A stretch of 64,000 nt of DNA from an archaeon. GTDB taxonomy: Archaea; Thermoproteota; Nitrososphaeria; Nitrososphaerales; UBA183. The stretch covers positions 310,001 through 374,000 of the forward strand of contig JAJYKR010000001.1 in NCBI GenBank assembly GCA_021788415.1, written 5' to 3'. Of the stretch, positions 10,313-20,900 are shown in pieces. The translations under genes and the position numbers were made by a program. Below the pieces are notes generated by a model. The model saw only the letters and a list, made by a program, of their open reading frames with translations, did no database searches and was not told where the DNA came from. The number at the start of each line of letters is the position of its first letter. Within the stretch, counting starts at the first letter, position 1.

Positions 10313-13009
10313 ATGCCGCTAGAAAGCCTCGACCGCCTCCGCGAAAAGTTCGACTCCCCCTATGGCAGGGCGGCTGTGTATGACGTCCTCAGGATGAAGG
10401 AGCTCGGATACGACGTCGAGCATCTCCCTTATTCTATACGCGTCCTGCTTGAAAACGCCGCACGCCACTCGGGGAAGGTCGGCGGTGCGCTGGAGGCCGC
10501 CCACGCGCTGGCGCAGTGGCCGAGGTCAGTCGGGGCGGAGACCCCGTTCATGCCCTATAGGGTCCTCCTCCAGGACTACACCGGGGTCCCCCTGGTTGTC
10601 GACCTGGCGGGGATGCGCGACGCGGCCAGGGCCGCGGGGATCGACCCCAACGCCGTCAACTCGAAGGTGCCGGTGGACCTTGTCATCGACCACTCGATCC
10701 AGGTGGACGCCTGGGGGAGCGGCTCGGCCTTCTCGGTCAACCTGGAGAAGGAGTACGAGCGGAACGCCGAACGCTACTCACTCCTGAAGTGGGCCCAGAC
10801 CGCCTTCAAGGGGATGAGGGTCTTCCCTCCGGGGAAGGGGATCTGCCACCAGTTCAACCTCGAGTACCTCTCGCAGGTGGTCGCGACCTCTGGAGAAGGG
10901 GACGGGATGGCTGCGCACCCGGACACCCTCGTCGGCACCGACTCGCACACCACCATGGTGAACGGGCTGGGCTGCCTCGGCTGGGGGGTCGGGGGGATAG
11001 AGGCGGAAGCGGTCATGCTTGGAGAGCCGTACCACATGCCGATACCGAAGGTCTTCGGCGTCAGGCTCACGGGGGCCCTCCGGGAGGGTGTCACCCCCAC
11101 CGACCTGGTGCTCACGGTCACCGAGCGACTCAGGGAGAAGAACGTGGTCGGCGCCTTCGTCGAATACTTCGGGGAAGGGTACGGCCGACTGTCGGTCCCT
11201 GACCGGGCGACCATCGGGAACATGTCCCCGGAGTACGGGGCGACGTCAGGATACTTCCCGATTGACGCCGCAACCATCGCCTATCTGACCGGGACGGCCC
11301 GGCCCAGGAAGCAGGTGGAGTTCGTCTCGAGCTACGCGAAGCGCTACGGTTTCTTCGTCACAGACGTTGAGCCGCGTTACACCGAGGTGATACGCATCGA
11401 GCTCGACAGGATCGAGCCGTCCATCGCGGGTCCACGCAACCCAGAGGAGAGGCACCCCCTGGTCTCTGTCCCGTCGTTCGCCAGGGCGCTCTTCGACCAG
11501 CGGGGCCGCGAACCCAGCGGCGGAGCCGCGTCGTCCGCTCCGTCCAGGGGCCAGGCTACGGTCCAGGTACAGGGCGCCAGCTCCGGGCTCGCCGACGGCT
11601 CTGTGGTGATAGCCGCCATAACGAGCTGCACCAACACCTCGAACCCCACGGTGATGGTCGGGGCCGGCCTGATGGCCAAGCGCGCCGTGGAGGCGGGGCT
11701 GTCCGTGAAGCCATGGGTGAAGCCAAGCCTCGCCCCGGGTTCCACCGTGGTCACCGACTACCTCAACGGCGCGGGGCTGGTCCCCTACCTCGACAAGCTC
11801 GGTTTCTTCCTTGTGGGGTACGGGTGCACAAGCTGCATCGGCAATTCTGGGCCGCTGGCCCCGGAGGTCGAGCGGGCGATCAAGGAGAGGGACGTCTACG
11901 CCGTCGCCGTCCTGTCGGGGAACAGGAACTTCGAGGGGAGGATCCATCCGCTGGCGAAGGGGTCCTTCCTCATGTCCCCCATGCTGGTGGTCGCATACGC
12001 CCTCGCGGGGAGGATCGACATCGACTTCTCGTCGACTCCCCTCGGTACCGGAAAGGACGGACGCCCCGTCTTCCTGAGGGACCTCTGGCCCTCCATGAGC
12101 GAGGTCAAGGGCACCGTCGAGAAATGCCTCGAGCCCGGCCTCTACGCGAGGCGCTACGCGGACGCCATGGAGGGGGATGAGAGGTGGGAGGAGCTCGGGT
12201 CGTCGTCGGGGGACGTCTACGGCTGGGACGCCGGTTCGACTTACATCAGGCAGCCTCCGTGGCTTCAGCCCGGCCAGTCTGTCTCGGCGAAGCACGACGT
12301 CAAGGGTGCGAGGGTCCTGGCGGTGTTCGAAGACAAGGTGACCACCGACCACATCTCCCCCGCCGGCACAATCCCGGTAGACAGCCCAGCCGGCGCCTAC
12401 CTCACGGAGCGCGGGGTAGACCTTCTCATGATGTCGACCTACGGTAGCAGGAGGGGGAACCACGAGGTCCTCGTCCGGGGCGCCTTCAGCAACATCAGGC
12501 TCCACAATGCCCTGGCGAAAGGGAAGGAGGGCGGCTACACGTCCCACCTGCCAGACGGGGAGGTGATGAGCATCTTCGACGCGGCCGCGAAGTACGCCGA
12601 GGAGAAGACCCCGCTCGTTGTCCTTGCGGGGAAGCAGTACGGGGCCGGGAGCTCACGGGACTGGGCGGCCAAGGCTCCGAAGCTGTTGGGCGTCAGGGCG
12701 GTCATCGCGGAGAGCTTTGAGCGGATCCACCGGAGCAACCTGGTCGCCATGGGCGTCATCCCCCTCCAGTTCAAGGACGGGGAGGGGGTCAGGCAGCTCG
12801 GGCTCACCGGCGAGGAGACCATAGACATCGTCGGCGTCGAGGGGATGGAATCCCCCAAGGCCACGGTCGAGGTGACCGCCAAGGGGCCGGCGGGGGAGAA
12901 GAGGTTCAGGGCCCTGGTCAGGGTGGACAACGCGATAGAGATGGAGTACCTTCGGTCTGGCGGCGTCCTCCCATACGTCTTCGGGCGTCTCCCCAAATCC
13001 GTACATTGA
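10313..13009 (+). CDS. acnA: Aconitate hydratase (AcnA/IRP type)
   Basis: The 898-residue enzyme interconverts citrate and isocitrate in the TCA cycle. The order is AcnA/IRP type: HQFNLEYL and GTDSHTTMVNGLG in domain 1, Fe-S cysteine motifs TSCTNTSNP (~440) and GYGCTSCIGNSGPL (~505), then NRNFEGRIHP, and the swivel domain with KQYGAGSSRDWAAKAP near residue 780. The three cluster-ligand Cys are all present. Length is normal. It has its own promoter and is followed 38 bases later by the aminotransferase gene. Confidence 0.96.
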   Translation: MPLESLDRLREKFDSPYGRAAVYDVLRMKELGYDVEHLPYSIRVLLENAARHSGKVGGALEAAHALAQWPRSVGAETPFMPYRVLLQDYTGVPLVVDLAGMRDAARAAGIDPNAVNSKVPVDLVIDHSIQVDAWGSGSAFSVNLEKEYERNAERYSLLKWAQTAFKGMRVFPPGKGICHQFNLEYLSQVVATSGEGDGMAAHPDTLVGTDSHTTMVNGLGCLGWGVGGIEAEAVMLGEPYHMPIPKVFGVRLTGALREGVTPTDLVLTVTERLREKNVVGAFVEYFGEGYGRLSVPDRATIGNMSPEYGATSGYFPIDAATIAYLTGTARPRKQVEFVSSYAKRYGFFVTDVEPRYTEVIRIELDRIEPSIAGPRNPEERHPLVSVPSFARALFDQRGREPSGGAASSAPSRGQATVQVQGASSGLADGSVVIAAITSCTNTSNPTVMVGAGLMAKRAVEAGLSVKPWVKPSLAPGSTVVTDYLNGAGLVPYLDKLGFFLVGYGCTSCIGNSGPLAPEVERAIKERDVYAVAVLSGNRNFEGRIHPLAKGSFLMSPMLVVAYALAGRIDIDFSSTPLGTGKDGRPVFLRDLWPSMSEVKGTVEKCLEPGLYARRYADAMEGDERWEELGSSSGDVYGWDAGSTYIRQPPWLQPGQSVSAKHDVKGARVLAVFEDKVTTDHISPAGTIPVDSPAGAYLTERGVDLLMMSTYGSRRGNHEVLVRGAFSNIRLHNALAKGKEGGYTSHLPDGEVMSIFDAAAKYAEEKTPLVVLAGKQYGAGSSRDWAAKAPKLLGVRAVIAESFERIHRSNLVAMGVIPLQFKDGEGVRQLGLTGEETIDIVGVEGMESPKATVEVTAKGPAGEKRFRALVRVDNAIEMEYLRSGGVLPYVFGRLPKSVH

Positions 13010-13047
13010 CAAAATCGTTTTAACGTCCCCGGGGCGGTCGTCTCCCA

Positions 13048-13956
13048 ATGGTCAAGGAGCCGCTGGTCTACGTCGACGGCAGGTTCGTCGAGAAGTCGAA
13101 GGCGGTCGTCTCAGTCTTCGACCACGGGCTCCTCTACGGAGACGGCGTCTTCGAAGGGATAAGGGCGTACAACGGGAGCGTATTCAGGCTCGCCGACCAC
13201 ATCAGCCGGCTCTACGACTCTGCAAAGGTCATCCGGCTCAAGATGCCCATCGACGAACGCGAGATGACCGCGGCGGTCCTGGAGACGATGAGGAAGAACG
13301 ACTTGAGGGATGCGTACATCAGGCTCGTCGTGACCAGGGGCGCAGGCGACCTGGGCGTCGACCCCGCCCTCTGCAAAAGCCCCACTGTCTTCATCATCGC
13401 CGAGCCCATGGCCAGCTCCCTGGGGCCGAGGGAACCGAGGGTTGTCAGGATGATATTCTCGTCCTACAGGAGGGACGCCGTCGACGCCACCTCACACGAG
13501 ATAAAGTCTCTAAACTACATGAACAGCATCCTCGCGAAGATGGAGGCCAGCAGCGCCGGGGCGGACGACGCCATCATGCTCGACCACAGGGGGTTCGTAT
13601 CCGAGGCGAGCGTCAGCAACATCTTCATTGTCAAGGACGGGAAGCTGTCTACCCCATCCTCGGGGGCGGGGATCCTCCACGGCATCACCAGGAGGCGCGT
13701 CATCTCGCTCTGCTCCGACCTCGGGCTGGAGGTCGCGGAGAGGGACATCACCCCGTTCGAACTCAGCACCGCAGACGAGGTCTTCCTAGTGGGGACGAAG
13801 TCCGAGGTCCTGGCGGTCGGCTCCGTCGGCGGGGTGGACATCGGGACCGGTGGCGTCGGCGGGGTGACGAGGAAGCTCTACGGCGAGTTCTCGAAGGTCG
13901 TCCGGAGGGCCGAGGAGGGCACCCCGGTCTACGAGCCCGAACGAGTGAGAGCCTGA
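13048..13956 (+). CDS. ilvE: Branched-chain amino acid aminotransferase (class IV)
   Basis: A 302-residue PLP class IV transaminase. It begins YVDGRFVEKSKAVVSVFDHG and LLYGDGVFEGIRAY, with the PLP-lysine in SHEIKSLNYMNSILAK (~155) and phosphate-binding GFVSEASVSNIF and GITRRRV. It catalyses the last step of Leu/Ile/Val synthesis. A D-amino-acid aminotransferase or aminodeoxychorismate lyase is a less likely alternative within the same fold. A TATA-like CGTTTTAAC at about 13016 lies ~30 bases before the ATG, so it is probably leaderless and separate from aconitase. Confidence 0.92.
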   Translation: MVKEPLVYVDGRFVEKSKAVVSVFDHGLLYGDGVFEGIRAYNGSVFRLADHISRLYDSAKVIRLKMPIDEREMTAAVLETMRKNDLRDAYIRLVVTRGAGDLGVDPALCKSPTVFIIAEPMASSLGPREPRVVRMIFSSYRRDAVDATSHEIKSLNYMNSILAKMEASSAGADDAIMLDHRGFVSEASVSNIFIVKDGKLSTPSSGAGILHGITRRRVISLCSDLGLEVAERDITPFELSTADEVFLVGTKSEVLAVGSVGGVDIGTGGVGGVTRKLYGEFSKVVRRAEEGTPVYEPERVRA

Positions 13957-13984
13957 CCCGCACCCTTCCAAGCAGGGCGCTATT

Positions 13985-14022
13985 CCGGCGTTTTTCCGCC
14001 TGAAAAGGGCAGAATACGCCGG
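13985..14022. repeat. Inverted repeat / potential hairpin between ilvE and rpoH
   Basis: The arms CCGGCGT and ACGCCGG are exact complements separated by 24 bases; an inner TTTTC/GAAAA pair extends the fold. The run of T in the left arm is compatible with a transcription end for ilvE, but no oligo-T follows the right arm. Confidence 0.45.
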
Positions 14023-14146
14023 TTCAACGGCTTAGGCGTGCCATTCTTGCTCCGAATTGCCAGAGAGACCGGGAGAGGGCTCTTGACATCCGGCCGCCGC
14101 ACCCTTGGTTATGGCTAAGACCTGCTCCAGCTTTGGCTTCGCAAAA

Positions 14147-14155
14147 TCTAAATAC
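14147..14155 (+). promoter_or_regulatory. TATA box for the RNA polymerase operon
   Basis: TCTAAATAC with upstream GCAAAA (BRE-like); the start of transcription would fall near 14177, leaving a leader of about 60 bases before rpoH. This is longer than for most genes in the window and includes a real Shine-Dalgarno. Confidence 0.5.
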
Positions 14156-14239
14156 GCGTTCAAAATCGGCCCCCAAGGGGCCCTGTTCCGTGTATTGTTC
14201 GAGTGAGGTAGTCCGTATTATCAATGGAGGTAAACCGGC

Positions 14240-14539
14240 ATAGCAGCGCCGAAGACAGCGACCAAGAAGACCGTCAAGAGGAAGAAGGTCGAGGACGAGG
14301 TCCCAGCCTTCAAGGTCAGCACGCACTTCCTGATCCCAAAGCATGAGCTTCTTACCAAGGAGGAGGCCGCCCAGGTGGTCGCCAGGTCCAGCGCCTCGCC
14401 TTCGCAGTTCCCATACATCCAGTCGACGGATTCGATAGCGAAGGAGATCGGCGCGAAGCCCGGAGACTTCGTAAGGATCACGAGGACCAGCGAGACGGCC
14501 GGCACCAGCGTGTACTACCGGTACGTGGTGGAGGGATAG
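14240..14539 (+). CDS. rpoH: RNA polymerase subunit H (Rpb5-like), apparent ATA start
   Basis: The frame encodes archaeal RpoH, the small assembly subunit homologous to the C-terminal domain of eukaryotic Rpb5. It has a Lys-rich start (TKKTVKRKKVEDE), HFLIPKHELLTKEEAAQVV, FPYIQSTDSIAKEIGAKPGD and FVRITRTSETAGTSVYYRYVV, ending at TAG 14537. No ATG, GTG or TTG occurs in frame: a TAA stop lies three codons upstream of ATA 14240, and the next candidates fall inside the conserved core. ATA is preceded by GGAGGT (14226-14231) with 8 bases of spacing, ideal for initiation. The nearby ATG at 14224 is out of frame. Length from ATA is 99 residues. Confidence 0.85.
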   Translation: MAAPKTATKKTVKRKKVEDEVPAFKVSTHFLIPKHELLTKEEAAQVVARSSASPSQFPYIQSTDSIAKEIGAKPGDFVRITRTSETAGTSVYYRYVVEG

Positions 14540-14542
14540 AGA

Positions 14543-17500
14543 TTGAGCAAACAGATCGCAAACAACGCCTGGGTAATCCTGAGCGACCTGCTCCAGAGGG
14601 AGGGGGTAGCGCGGCAGCACCTTAACAGCTACAACGAGTTCGTGACCAGGGGCCTGCAGAACATCGTCGACGAGATCGGCGAGGTCGAAATAGAGACTGT
14701 AAGCACTCCATACAAGATAAAGTTCGGCAGGGTGACCCTGGGGTCCCCCCGGGTCGTAGAGATAGACGGCTCAGTCAGCAGCATCCTCCCGATGGAGTCG
14801 AGGCTGCGGAACCTGACCTATTCGGCGCCTATCCTCCTCGAAATGACCATCGAAGAGGAAGGGCTCCCGCGCGACACCACACGCCAGCACATCGGGGACC
14901 TCCCGGTGATGGTGAAGAGCGAGCTCTGCCAGCTCTCGAACCGCTCGAGGGACCAACTCATAGATTCAGGCGAAGACCCCAACGACCCCGGAGGCTACTT
15001 CATCATACACGGCGCGGAGAGGGTGATAGTCGGTCTCGAAGACCTCTCCCCCAACAAGATACTCGTCGACGCTGAGAAGCTCGCCGGTGCCACCACCTAC
15101 AAGTCCCGGGTATATTCGTCGGTCGTGGGGTACAGGTCGAAGCTGGAGTTGACCCTCAAGCAGGACGGCGCCATCAACGTCAAGGTCCCCAGTTGCCCTG
15201 TCGACCTTCCCTATGTGATCGTCATGCGCGCCCTCGGGATAAAGTCGGACAAGAGCATCGCCGACGCCGTCTCCCCGAAGCCCGAGATCCAGGACCTCCT
15301 CGAGGTCTCCTTCGACAAGGCGAGCGAAGCGCCCACGGAGAAGGACGCCCTGGTCTTCATCGGGAACAGGGTCGCCCACGGCATGCTCGAGGAGTTCAGG
15401 GTCAAGAGGGCCCTGTCCATGCTGGACTGGGGGCTGCTGCCTCACCTGGGCAAGACCGAGGACAAGCGCTTCGACAAGTCGATGTTCATGGGCGAGGCCG
15501 CATGCAAGCTGCTAGAGCTGAGGCTGGGCTGGATCGAGGCGGACGACAAGGACCACTACGGGAACAAGGTGATAAAGTTCGCAGGCCAGATGCTGGCCGA
15601 CCTCTTCAGGACAGCCTTCCGCAACCTGGTGAGGGACATGAAGTATCAGCTCGAAAGGACGGGCCAGAAGCGGGGAGGGAACGTCGTCGGCGCAGCCATC
15701 AGGACAGGGATAATCACTGACAAGCTCAACAACGCCATCGCCACCGGGAACTGGGGGAGGGGGAAGGTCGGAGTCACCCAGCTCCTCGACAGGACCAACT
15801 ACCTCAGCACGCTGAGCCACCTGAGGCGGGTCCAGTCTCCGCTCAGCAGGAGCCAGCCGAACTTCGAGGCCAGGGACCTGCACGCGACGCACTTCGGCAG
15901 GATTTGCCCGTCTGAGACCCCTGAGGGCGTCAACTGCGGCCTGGTGAAGAACCTCGCGCTGTCCGCCATCATATCGGTCAGCGTCCCGTCGCAGGAGGTA
16001 GAGGAGAAGCTCTGGGAGCTTGGCGCCAAACAGATCCGCGACGCCGACCAGAAGCTGCAGGTGGAGGGGTGCAGGATATTCATGGACGGGAGGTTCCTGG
16101 GATACGTCGACGACGGCGAGCGGCTGGCGAAGGCGTTCCGGAAGCTGAGGCGCGAGGGCCAGATCAACCCCGGCGCCAGCGTCCTCCACGTCATCCCGGT
16201 GAACGAGAACGCCTACCCCCGCGTCTACATCAGCCTCAGCTCCGGCAGGGTCCTGAGGCCGCTGGTCGTGGTGGAAAGTGGCCGCCCTCTGCTAAACCCC
16301 GAGGTCATCGACAAGGTCAGCACGGGCCAGACTTCATGGAGGGACCTGGTAGACCAGGGAGTCATCGAGCTGATAGACGCCAACGAGGAGGAGAACTGCC
16401 TGGTGTCCATGGGCGCCGATGACGTCTCCACCAAGAACAGCCACATGGAGCTCTTCCCCGCGGCGATGTTCGGCATCGCGGCGTCCATCATACCGTACCC
16501 TGAGCACAACCAGTCCCCGAGGAACACCTACGAGTCGGCGATGGCGAAGCAGAGCCTCGGCTTCAGCTCCCCGACTTATCCGATATCTCCACACGTGCGC
16601 CAGCACCTGCTGGTGAGCCCCCAGGCGCCGGTGGTCCGCACTCGGACGCTCGACCTGCTGAAGATAGACGAGCGCCCGCTGGGGACGAACTGCGTGGTGG
16701 CTGTCCTCTCCTTCGAGGGGTACAACATAGAGGACGCGATCATCTTCAACAGGTCCAGCGTCGAGAGGGGGATGGCCCGGTCGTTCTTCTACAGGCTCTA
16801 CGAAGGCGAGGCGAAGCAGTACCTCGGCGGGATGCGCGACACCTTCGAGGTCCCGGCCGCCGACTCCAACATCCGCGGGTACAGGGGCGAGAAGTTTTAC
16901 CGCCTCCTCGAGGGAGACGGGATCGTCGCCCACGAGTCGCAGGTGACCGGCGGGGACGTGGTGATAGGCAGGACCAGCCCTCCGAGGTTCATGGAAGAGT
17001 ACAAGGAGTTCGAGATCAAGGGGCCCTACAGGCGGGACACTTCCGTCGCCGTCCGGCCGTCCGAGGCCGGGGTGGTCGACTCCATTTTCATGACCGAGAA
17101 CGTCGAAGGAGGCAAGATGTTCAAGGTGAGGGTCAGGGACATGAGGGTCCCTGAGATAGGCGACAAGTTCGCCTCCAGGCACGGCCAGAAGGGGGTCATC
17201 GGGCTGGTGGTCCCCCAGGAGGACATGCCCTACACAGCCGAAGGGATCGTCCCGGACGTGATAATCAACCCCCACGCCTTCCCGTCCAGAATGACCGTTG
17301 GCCAGTTCATCGAATCGATAGCGGGGAAGGCCGCTGCCTTCCGCGGTTCGCCTGTCGACGGTTCAGCCTTCGCCGGGGAGAGCATCGACGAGATGGAGAA
17401 GGTCCTCAGGGGCAAGGGCTTCGAGCCCACGGGGAGGGAGGTAATGTACGACGGGAAGACGGGGAAGAAGTTCGCGGCCGACGTCTTCGTCGGGGTGGTC

Positions 17501-17896
17501 TACTACCAGAAGCTCCACCACATGGTCGCAGACAAGATACACGCCAGGGCCAGGGGCCAGGTGCAGATGCTCACCAAGCAGCCCACCGAAGGGAGGGCTC
17601 GGGGCGGAGGGCTCAGGTTCGGGGAGATGGAGAGGGACTGCCTCATCGCCTACGGCGCCTCCATGGTCCTCAAGGACAGGCTGCTGGACGAGGCCGACAA
17701 GACCGAGATCTACGTGTGCGAGAAGTGCGGCCTGATCGCCTACTACGACGCCAAGCAGAGGAAGTACACCTGCAAGATAGACGGCGACCAGGCGAAGATA
17801 TCCACCGTGGTGGTCGCCTACGCGTTCAAGCTGCTGCTCCAGGAGATGATGAGCCTGAACATCGCGCCGAGGCTCCAGCTGAAGGACAAGGTATAG
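14543..17896 (+). CDS. rpoB: RNA polymerase subunit B (beta-like), unsplit
   Basis: The 1117-residue second-largest subunit is in one piece; many euryarchaea split it into B' and B''. Recognisable blocks are the RGGNVVGAAIRTGI fork region, GRICPSETPEGVNCGLVKNL (~455), EGYNIEDAIIFNRSSVERG (~730), GDKFASRHGQKG and the C-terminal MLTKQPTEGRARGGGLRFGEMERD clamp. The C-terminal zinc site reads CEKCG…CKID, so the fourth ligand is not Cys. The start is TTG, four bases after the rpoH stop, within an ATAGAGAT junction motif. Confidence 0.97.
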   Translation: MSKQIANNAWVILSDLLQREGVARQHLNSYNEFVTRGLQNIVDEIGEVEIETVSTPYKIKFGRVTLGSPRVVEIDGSVSSILPMESRLRNLTYSAPILLEMTIEEEGLPRDTTRQHIGDLPVMVKSELCQLSNRSRDQLIDSGEDPNDPGGYFIIHGAERVIVGLEDLSPNKILVDAEKLAGATTYKSRVYSSVVGYRSKLELTLKQDGAINVKVPSCPVDLPYVIVMRALGIKSDKSIADAVSPKPEIQDLLEVSFDKASEAPTEKDALVFIGNRVAHGMLEEFRVKRALSMLDWGLLPHLGKTEDKRFDKSMFMGEAACKLLELRLGWIEADDKDHYGNKVIKFAGQMLADLFRTAFRNLVRDMKYQLERTGQKRGGNVVGAAIRTGIITDKLNNAIATGNWGRGKVGVTQLLDRTNYLSTLSHLRRVQSPLSRSQPNFEARDLHATHFGRICPSETPEGVNCGLVKNLALSAIISVSVPSQEVEEKLWELGAKQIRDADQKLQVEGCRIFMDGRFLGYVDDGERLAKAFRKLRREGQINPGASVLHVIPVNENAYPRVYISLSSGRVLRPLVVVESGRPLLNPEVIDKVSTGQTSWRDLVDQGVIELIDANEEENCLVSMGADDVSTKNSHMELFPAAMFGIAASIIPYPEHNQSPRNTYESAMAKQSLGFSSPTYPISPHVRQHLLVSPQAPVVRTRTLDLLKIDERPLGTNCVVAVLSFEGYNIEDAIIFNRSSVERGMARSFFYRLYEGEAKQYLGGMRDTFEVPAADSNIRGYRGEKFYRLLEGDGIVAHESQVTGGDVVIGRTSPPRFMEEYKEFEIKGPYRRDTSVAVRPSEAGVVDSIFMTENVEGGKMFKVRVRDMRVPEIGDKFASRHGQKGVIGLVVPQEDMPYTAEGIVPDVIINPHAFPSRMTVGQFIESIAGKAAAFRGSPVDGSAFAGESIDEMEKVLRGKGFEPTGREVMYDGKTGKKFAADVFVGVVYYQKLHHMVADKIHARARGQVQMLTKQPTEGRARGGGLRFGEMERDCLIAYGASMVLKDRLLDEADKTEIYVCEKCGLIAYYDAKQRKYTCKIDGDQAKISTVVVAYAFKLLLQEMMSLNIAPRLQLKDKV

Positions 17897-17900
17897 AGAT

Positions 17901-20900
17901 ATGTCAATGGAACAGGCTCTCAAGACGATAGGCGGGATCAACTTCGCGGTCTTCTCGCCAGCGGAGATCAGGAAGTACTCCGTCGCCGAGATTACCCAGC
18001 CGGAGACCTACGACGAGGACGGGATGCCCGTCCAGGGGGGCCTCATGGACAGCAGGCTCGGGACCCTGGAGCCGGGACAGAAGTGCGGCACCTGCGGCAG
18101 CACCGCGGGGAGGTGCCCCGGGCACTTCGGCCACATCGAGCTGGCGGAGCCAGTGCTCCACATCGCTTTCGTGGACGAGATCAACCGGCTGGTCCAGACG
18201 ACGTGCAGGTCCTGCGGAAGGATACTCCTCCCTCAGCAGGAGCTCGACGCCTACAGGACGAAGCTGACCAGCCAGACCGACTTCACCCCGTCGCTGGTGG
18301 AGGGGGTCGCAAAGGAGATCGTGACGAAGGCGAAGAAGGTCAAGCTGTGCCCACACTGCGGGAAGCAGCAGTACCAGATCGAATTCACAAAGCCCACCAT
18401 CTTCCACGAGATCACAGAGGAGGGTGGGGCGACCCGGCTCCTGCCGGTGGCGATCCGGGAGCGCCTCGAGAGGATCAACAACGAGGACCTCGGGCTCCTC
18501 GGGTTCAACTCCAAGGCGGCCAGGCCTGAGTGGTTCGTCCTCCAGGTCCTCCAGGTGCCGCCCCTCACCGTCCGCCCCTCCATCACCCTCGAATCCGGCA
18601 TCAGGTCGGAGGACGATCTCACCCACAAGGTGGTCGACATCCTCAGGGTCAACCAGAGGGTGCGCGAGTCCAAGGAGTCAGGGACGCCGCACCTCATCGT
18701 CCAGGACCTGGTCGACCTGCTCCACTACCACGTCACCACATACTTCGACAACGAGGTGTCAGGGATCCCGCAGGCCCACCACAGGTCGGGGAGGCCCCTG
18801 AAGACCCTCAGCCAGAGGCTGAAGGGGAAGGAGGGAAGGTTCAGGGGGTCGCTCTCAGGGAAGAGGGTCGACTTCTCCAGCCGCACGGTGATCAGCCCAG
18901 ACCCCAGCCTAGACATAGGCGAGGTGGGCGTCCCCTATGAGGTAGCGAAGAAGCTCACGATACCCGAGAAGGTCTCCCCGTTCAACATCGAGCACCTGAA
19001 GGAGCTGGTGAACAGGGGGCCGTTCGAACACCCCGGGGCAAACTACGTCATCAGGCCCGACGGCGTGAAGATCAGGCTGGACTTCGCCAGCGACAGGAAG
19101 GCTCTGGCCGACTCCCTGGTCCCCGGATACATAGTGGAGAGGCACCTGATGGACGGGGACGTCGTACTCTTCAACAGGCAGCCGTCGCTTCACAGGATGT
19201 CCGTGATGGCGCACTTCGTGCGCGTCCTCCCGTTCAGGACCTTCAGGCTCCACCCGTCCGTCTGCCCGCCGTACAACGCTGACTTCGACGGGGACGAGAT
19301 GAACCTCCACGTCCCCCAGAGCGAGGAGTCCAGGTCAGAGGCCCTCATGCTCATGAGGGTGCAGGACCAGATACTCTCGCCCAGGTACGGGGGCCCGATC
19401 ATAGGGGGGATCAGGGACTTCATCACCGGCGCGTTCATGCTCACGAGGGACGAGGCGCTGCTGACCCCGGGCGAATTCTCGAACCTCGCCCTGGTGGGTG
19501 ACTTCGTCGGGGACCTCCCAGAGCCGGCGGTGAAGGGACCCCACCCCATGTATACCGGCAAGCAGCTGTTCTCTCTCTTCCTCCCCAAGGGGATGAACTA
19601 CGTCCTCACCTCGAAGTGGGCGAAGGCCCAGAGGACCGGGGCCACCAACGACGTCGTGATACGCGACGGGGAGCTGATCTCCGGCGTGGTGGACAAGGCG
19701 GTCATAGGGGCCGAGGAGCCGGACTCCCTGCTGCACAGGATAGCCAAGGACTACGGCAACGAGGACGCGCGCAACTTCCTCAACTCTATACTCAAGGTGC
19801 TCAAGACCTTCCTCACGCGGAGGGGCTTCACCTACGGGTTCAACGAGCTCGAGCTCCCGGCCGAGGCGAAGAAGGGGATCACCGACGCCCTCGACGAGGC
19901 CTACTCGAGCGTCACGGACCTCCAGAAGAAGTACAAGACTGGCTCGCTGCAGCTCACCAGGGGGCTCTCGGCCGAGGACACTCTCGAGGCCTACATAGTC
20001 AACGAGCTAGCGAAGGCGAGGGACAGGGCCGGAAGGATCGCCGACAGGGCGTTCCCCGCCGAGAACTCCGGGATGATAATGGCCAGGACGGGGGCAAGGG
20101 GTTCGAGCCTCAACGTCGGGCAGATGACCGCGGCCCTCGGGCAGCAGTCCGTCCGCGGCAAGAGGATCAGCCACGGCCTGAGAGGGAGGGCCCTAAGCCA
20201 CTTCGCCTGGAACGACCCTTCGCCGACCGCGAAGGGGTTCGTGAAGAGCAACTACAGGGACGGCCTGTCGCCGACTGAATTCTTCTTCCACGCCATGGGC
20301 GGCCGCGAAGGGCTGGTGGACACGGCTGTCAGGACCCAGCAGAGCGGCTACATGCAGAGGAGGCTGGTCAACGCCCTGGAGCACCTGAAGGTGGAGTACG
20401 ACCTCACGGTGAGGGACCCCCACGGACACATCATCCAGTTCCTCTACGGCGAGGACGGCGTCGACCCAGCCAAGAGCGACCACGGCCGGCCCATCAACCT
20501 AGATCGGCTGGTCGAGACGGAGGAGCTCTCCTACAAGTCCAAGGCGAAGGTGGACGAAGCGGAGCTGGGGAAGCTCCTGAAGAAGTACCAGCCGCTGCTC
20601 AACGAGAGGCTGCTCAAGGAGCTGAACGACAAGCTCGGGAACTCTCACCTGACCGAGGACGGGCTCAAGGAGACGATGGAGAAGGTGGCCGAGGCCCTCG
20701 ACTACTCGAGGGTGGAGCCGGGCGAGGCGTCCGGCATCGTCGCCGCCCAGTCCATAGGGGAGCCGGGGACCCAGATGACCCTCAGGACCTTCCACTTCGC
20801 AGGGGTCCGCGAGAGGGACGTCACCCTGGGGCTCCCGAGGCTGATGGAGCTGGTGGACGCCAGGAAGATACCGGCGAAGCCTTCCATGGACATCTACCTC

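Larger units (their letters stand above)
13957..14239. other. Intergenic region upstream of rpoH with hairpin
   Basis: No coding frame with the local codon bias was seen. The region holds a perfect 7-bp inverted repeat CCGGCGT/ACGCCGG (13985-13991 and 14016-14022), with a nested TTTTC/GAAAA stem just inside it. Further along are the rpoH TATA box (~14147) and the rpoH Shine-Dalgarno GGAGGT (14226-14231). The hairpin lies 29 bases after the ilvE stop and may be a 3'-end or attenuator-like structure. Confidence 0.5.

Noticed and set aside
14224..14340. ATG 14224 as the start of rpoH
   Set aside because: Its frame is shifted relative to RpoH and ends at TGA after about 38 codons with no homology; only a frameshift could connect them.
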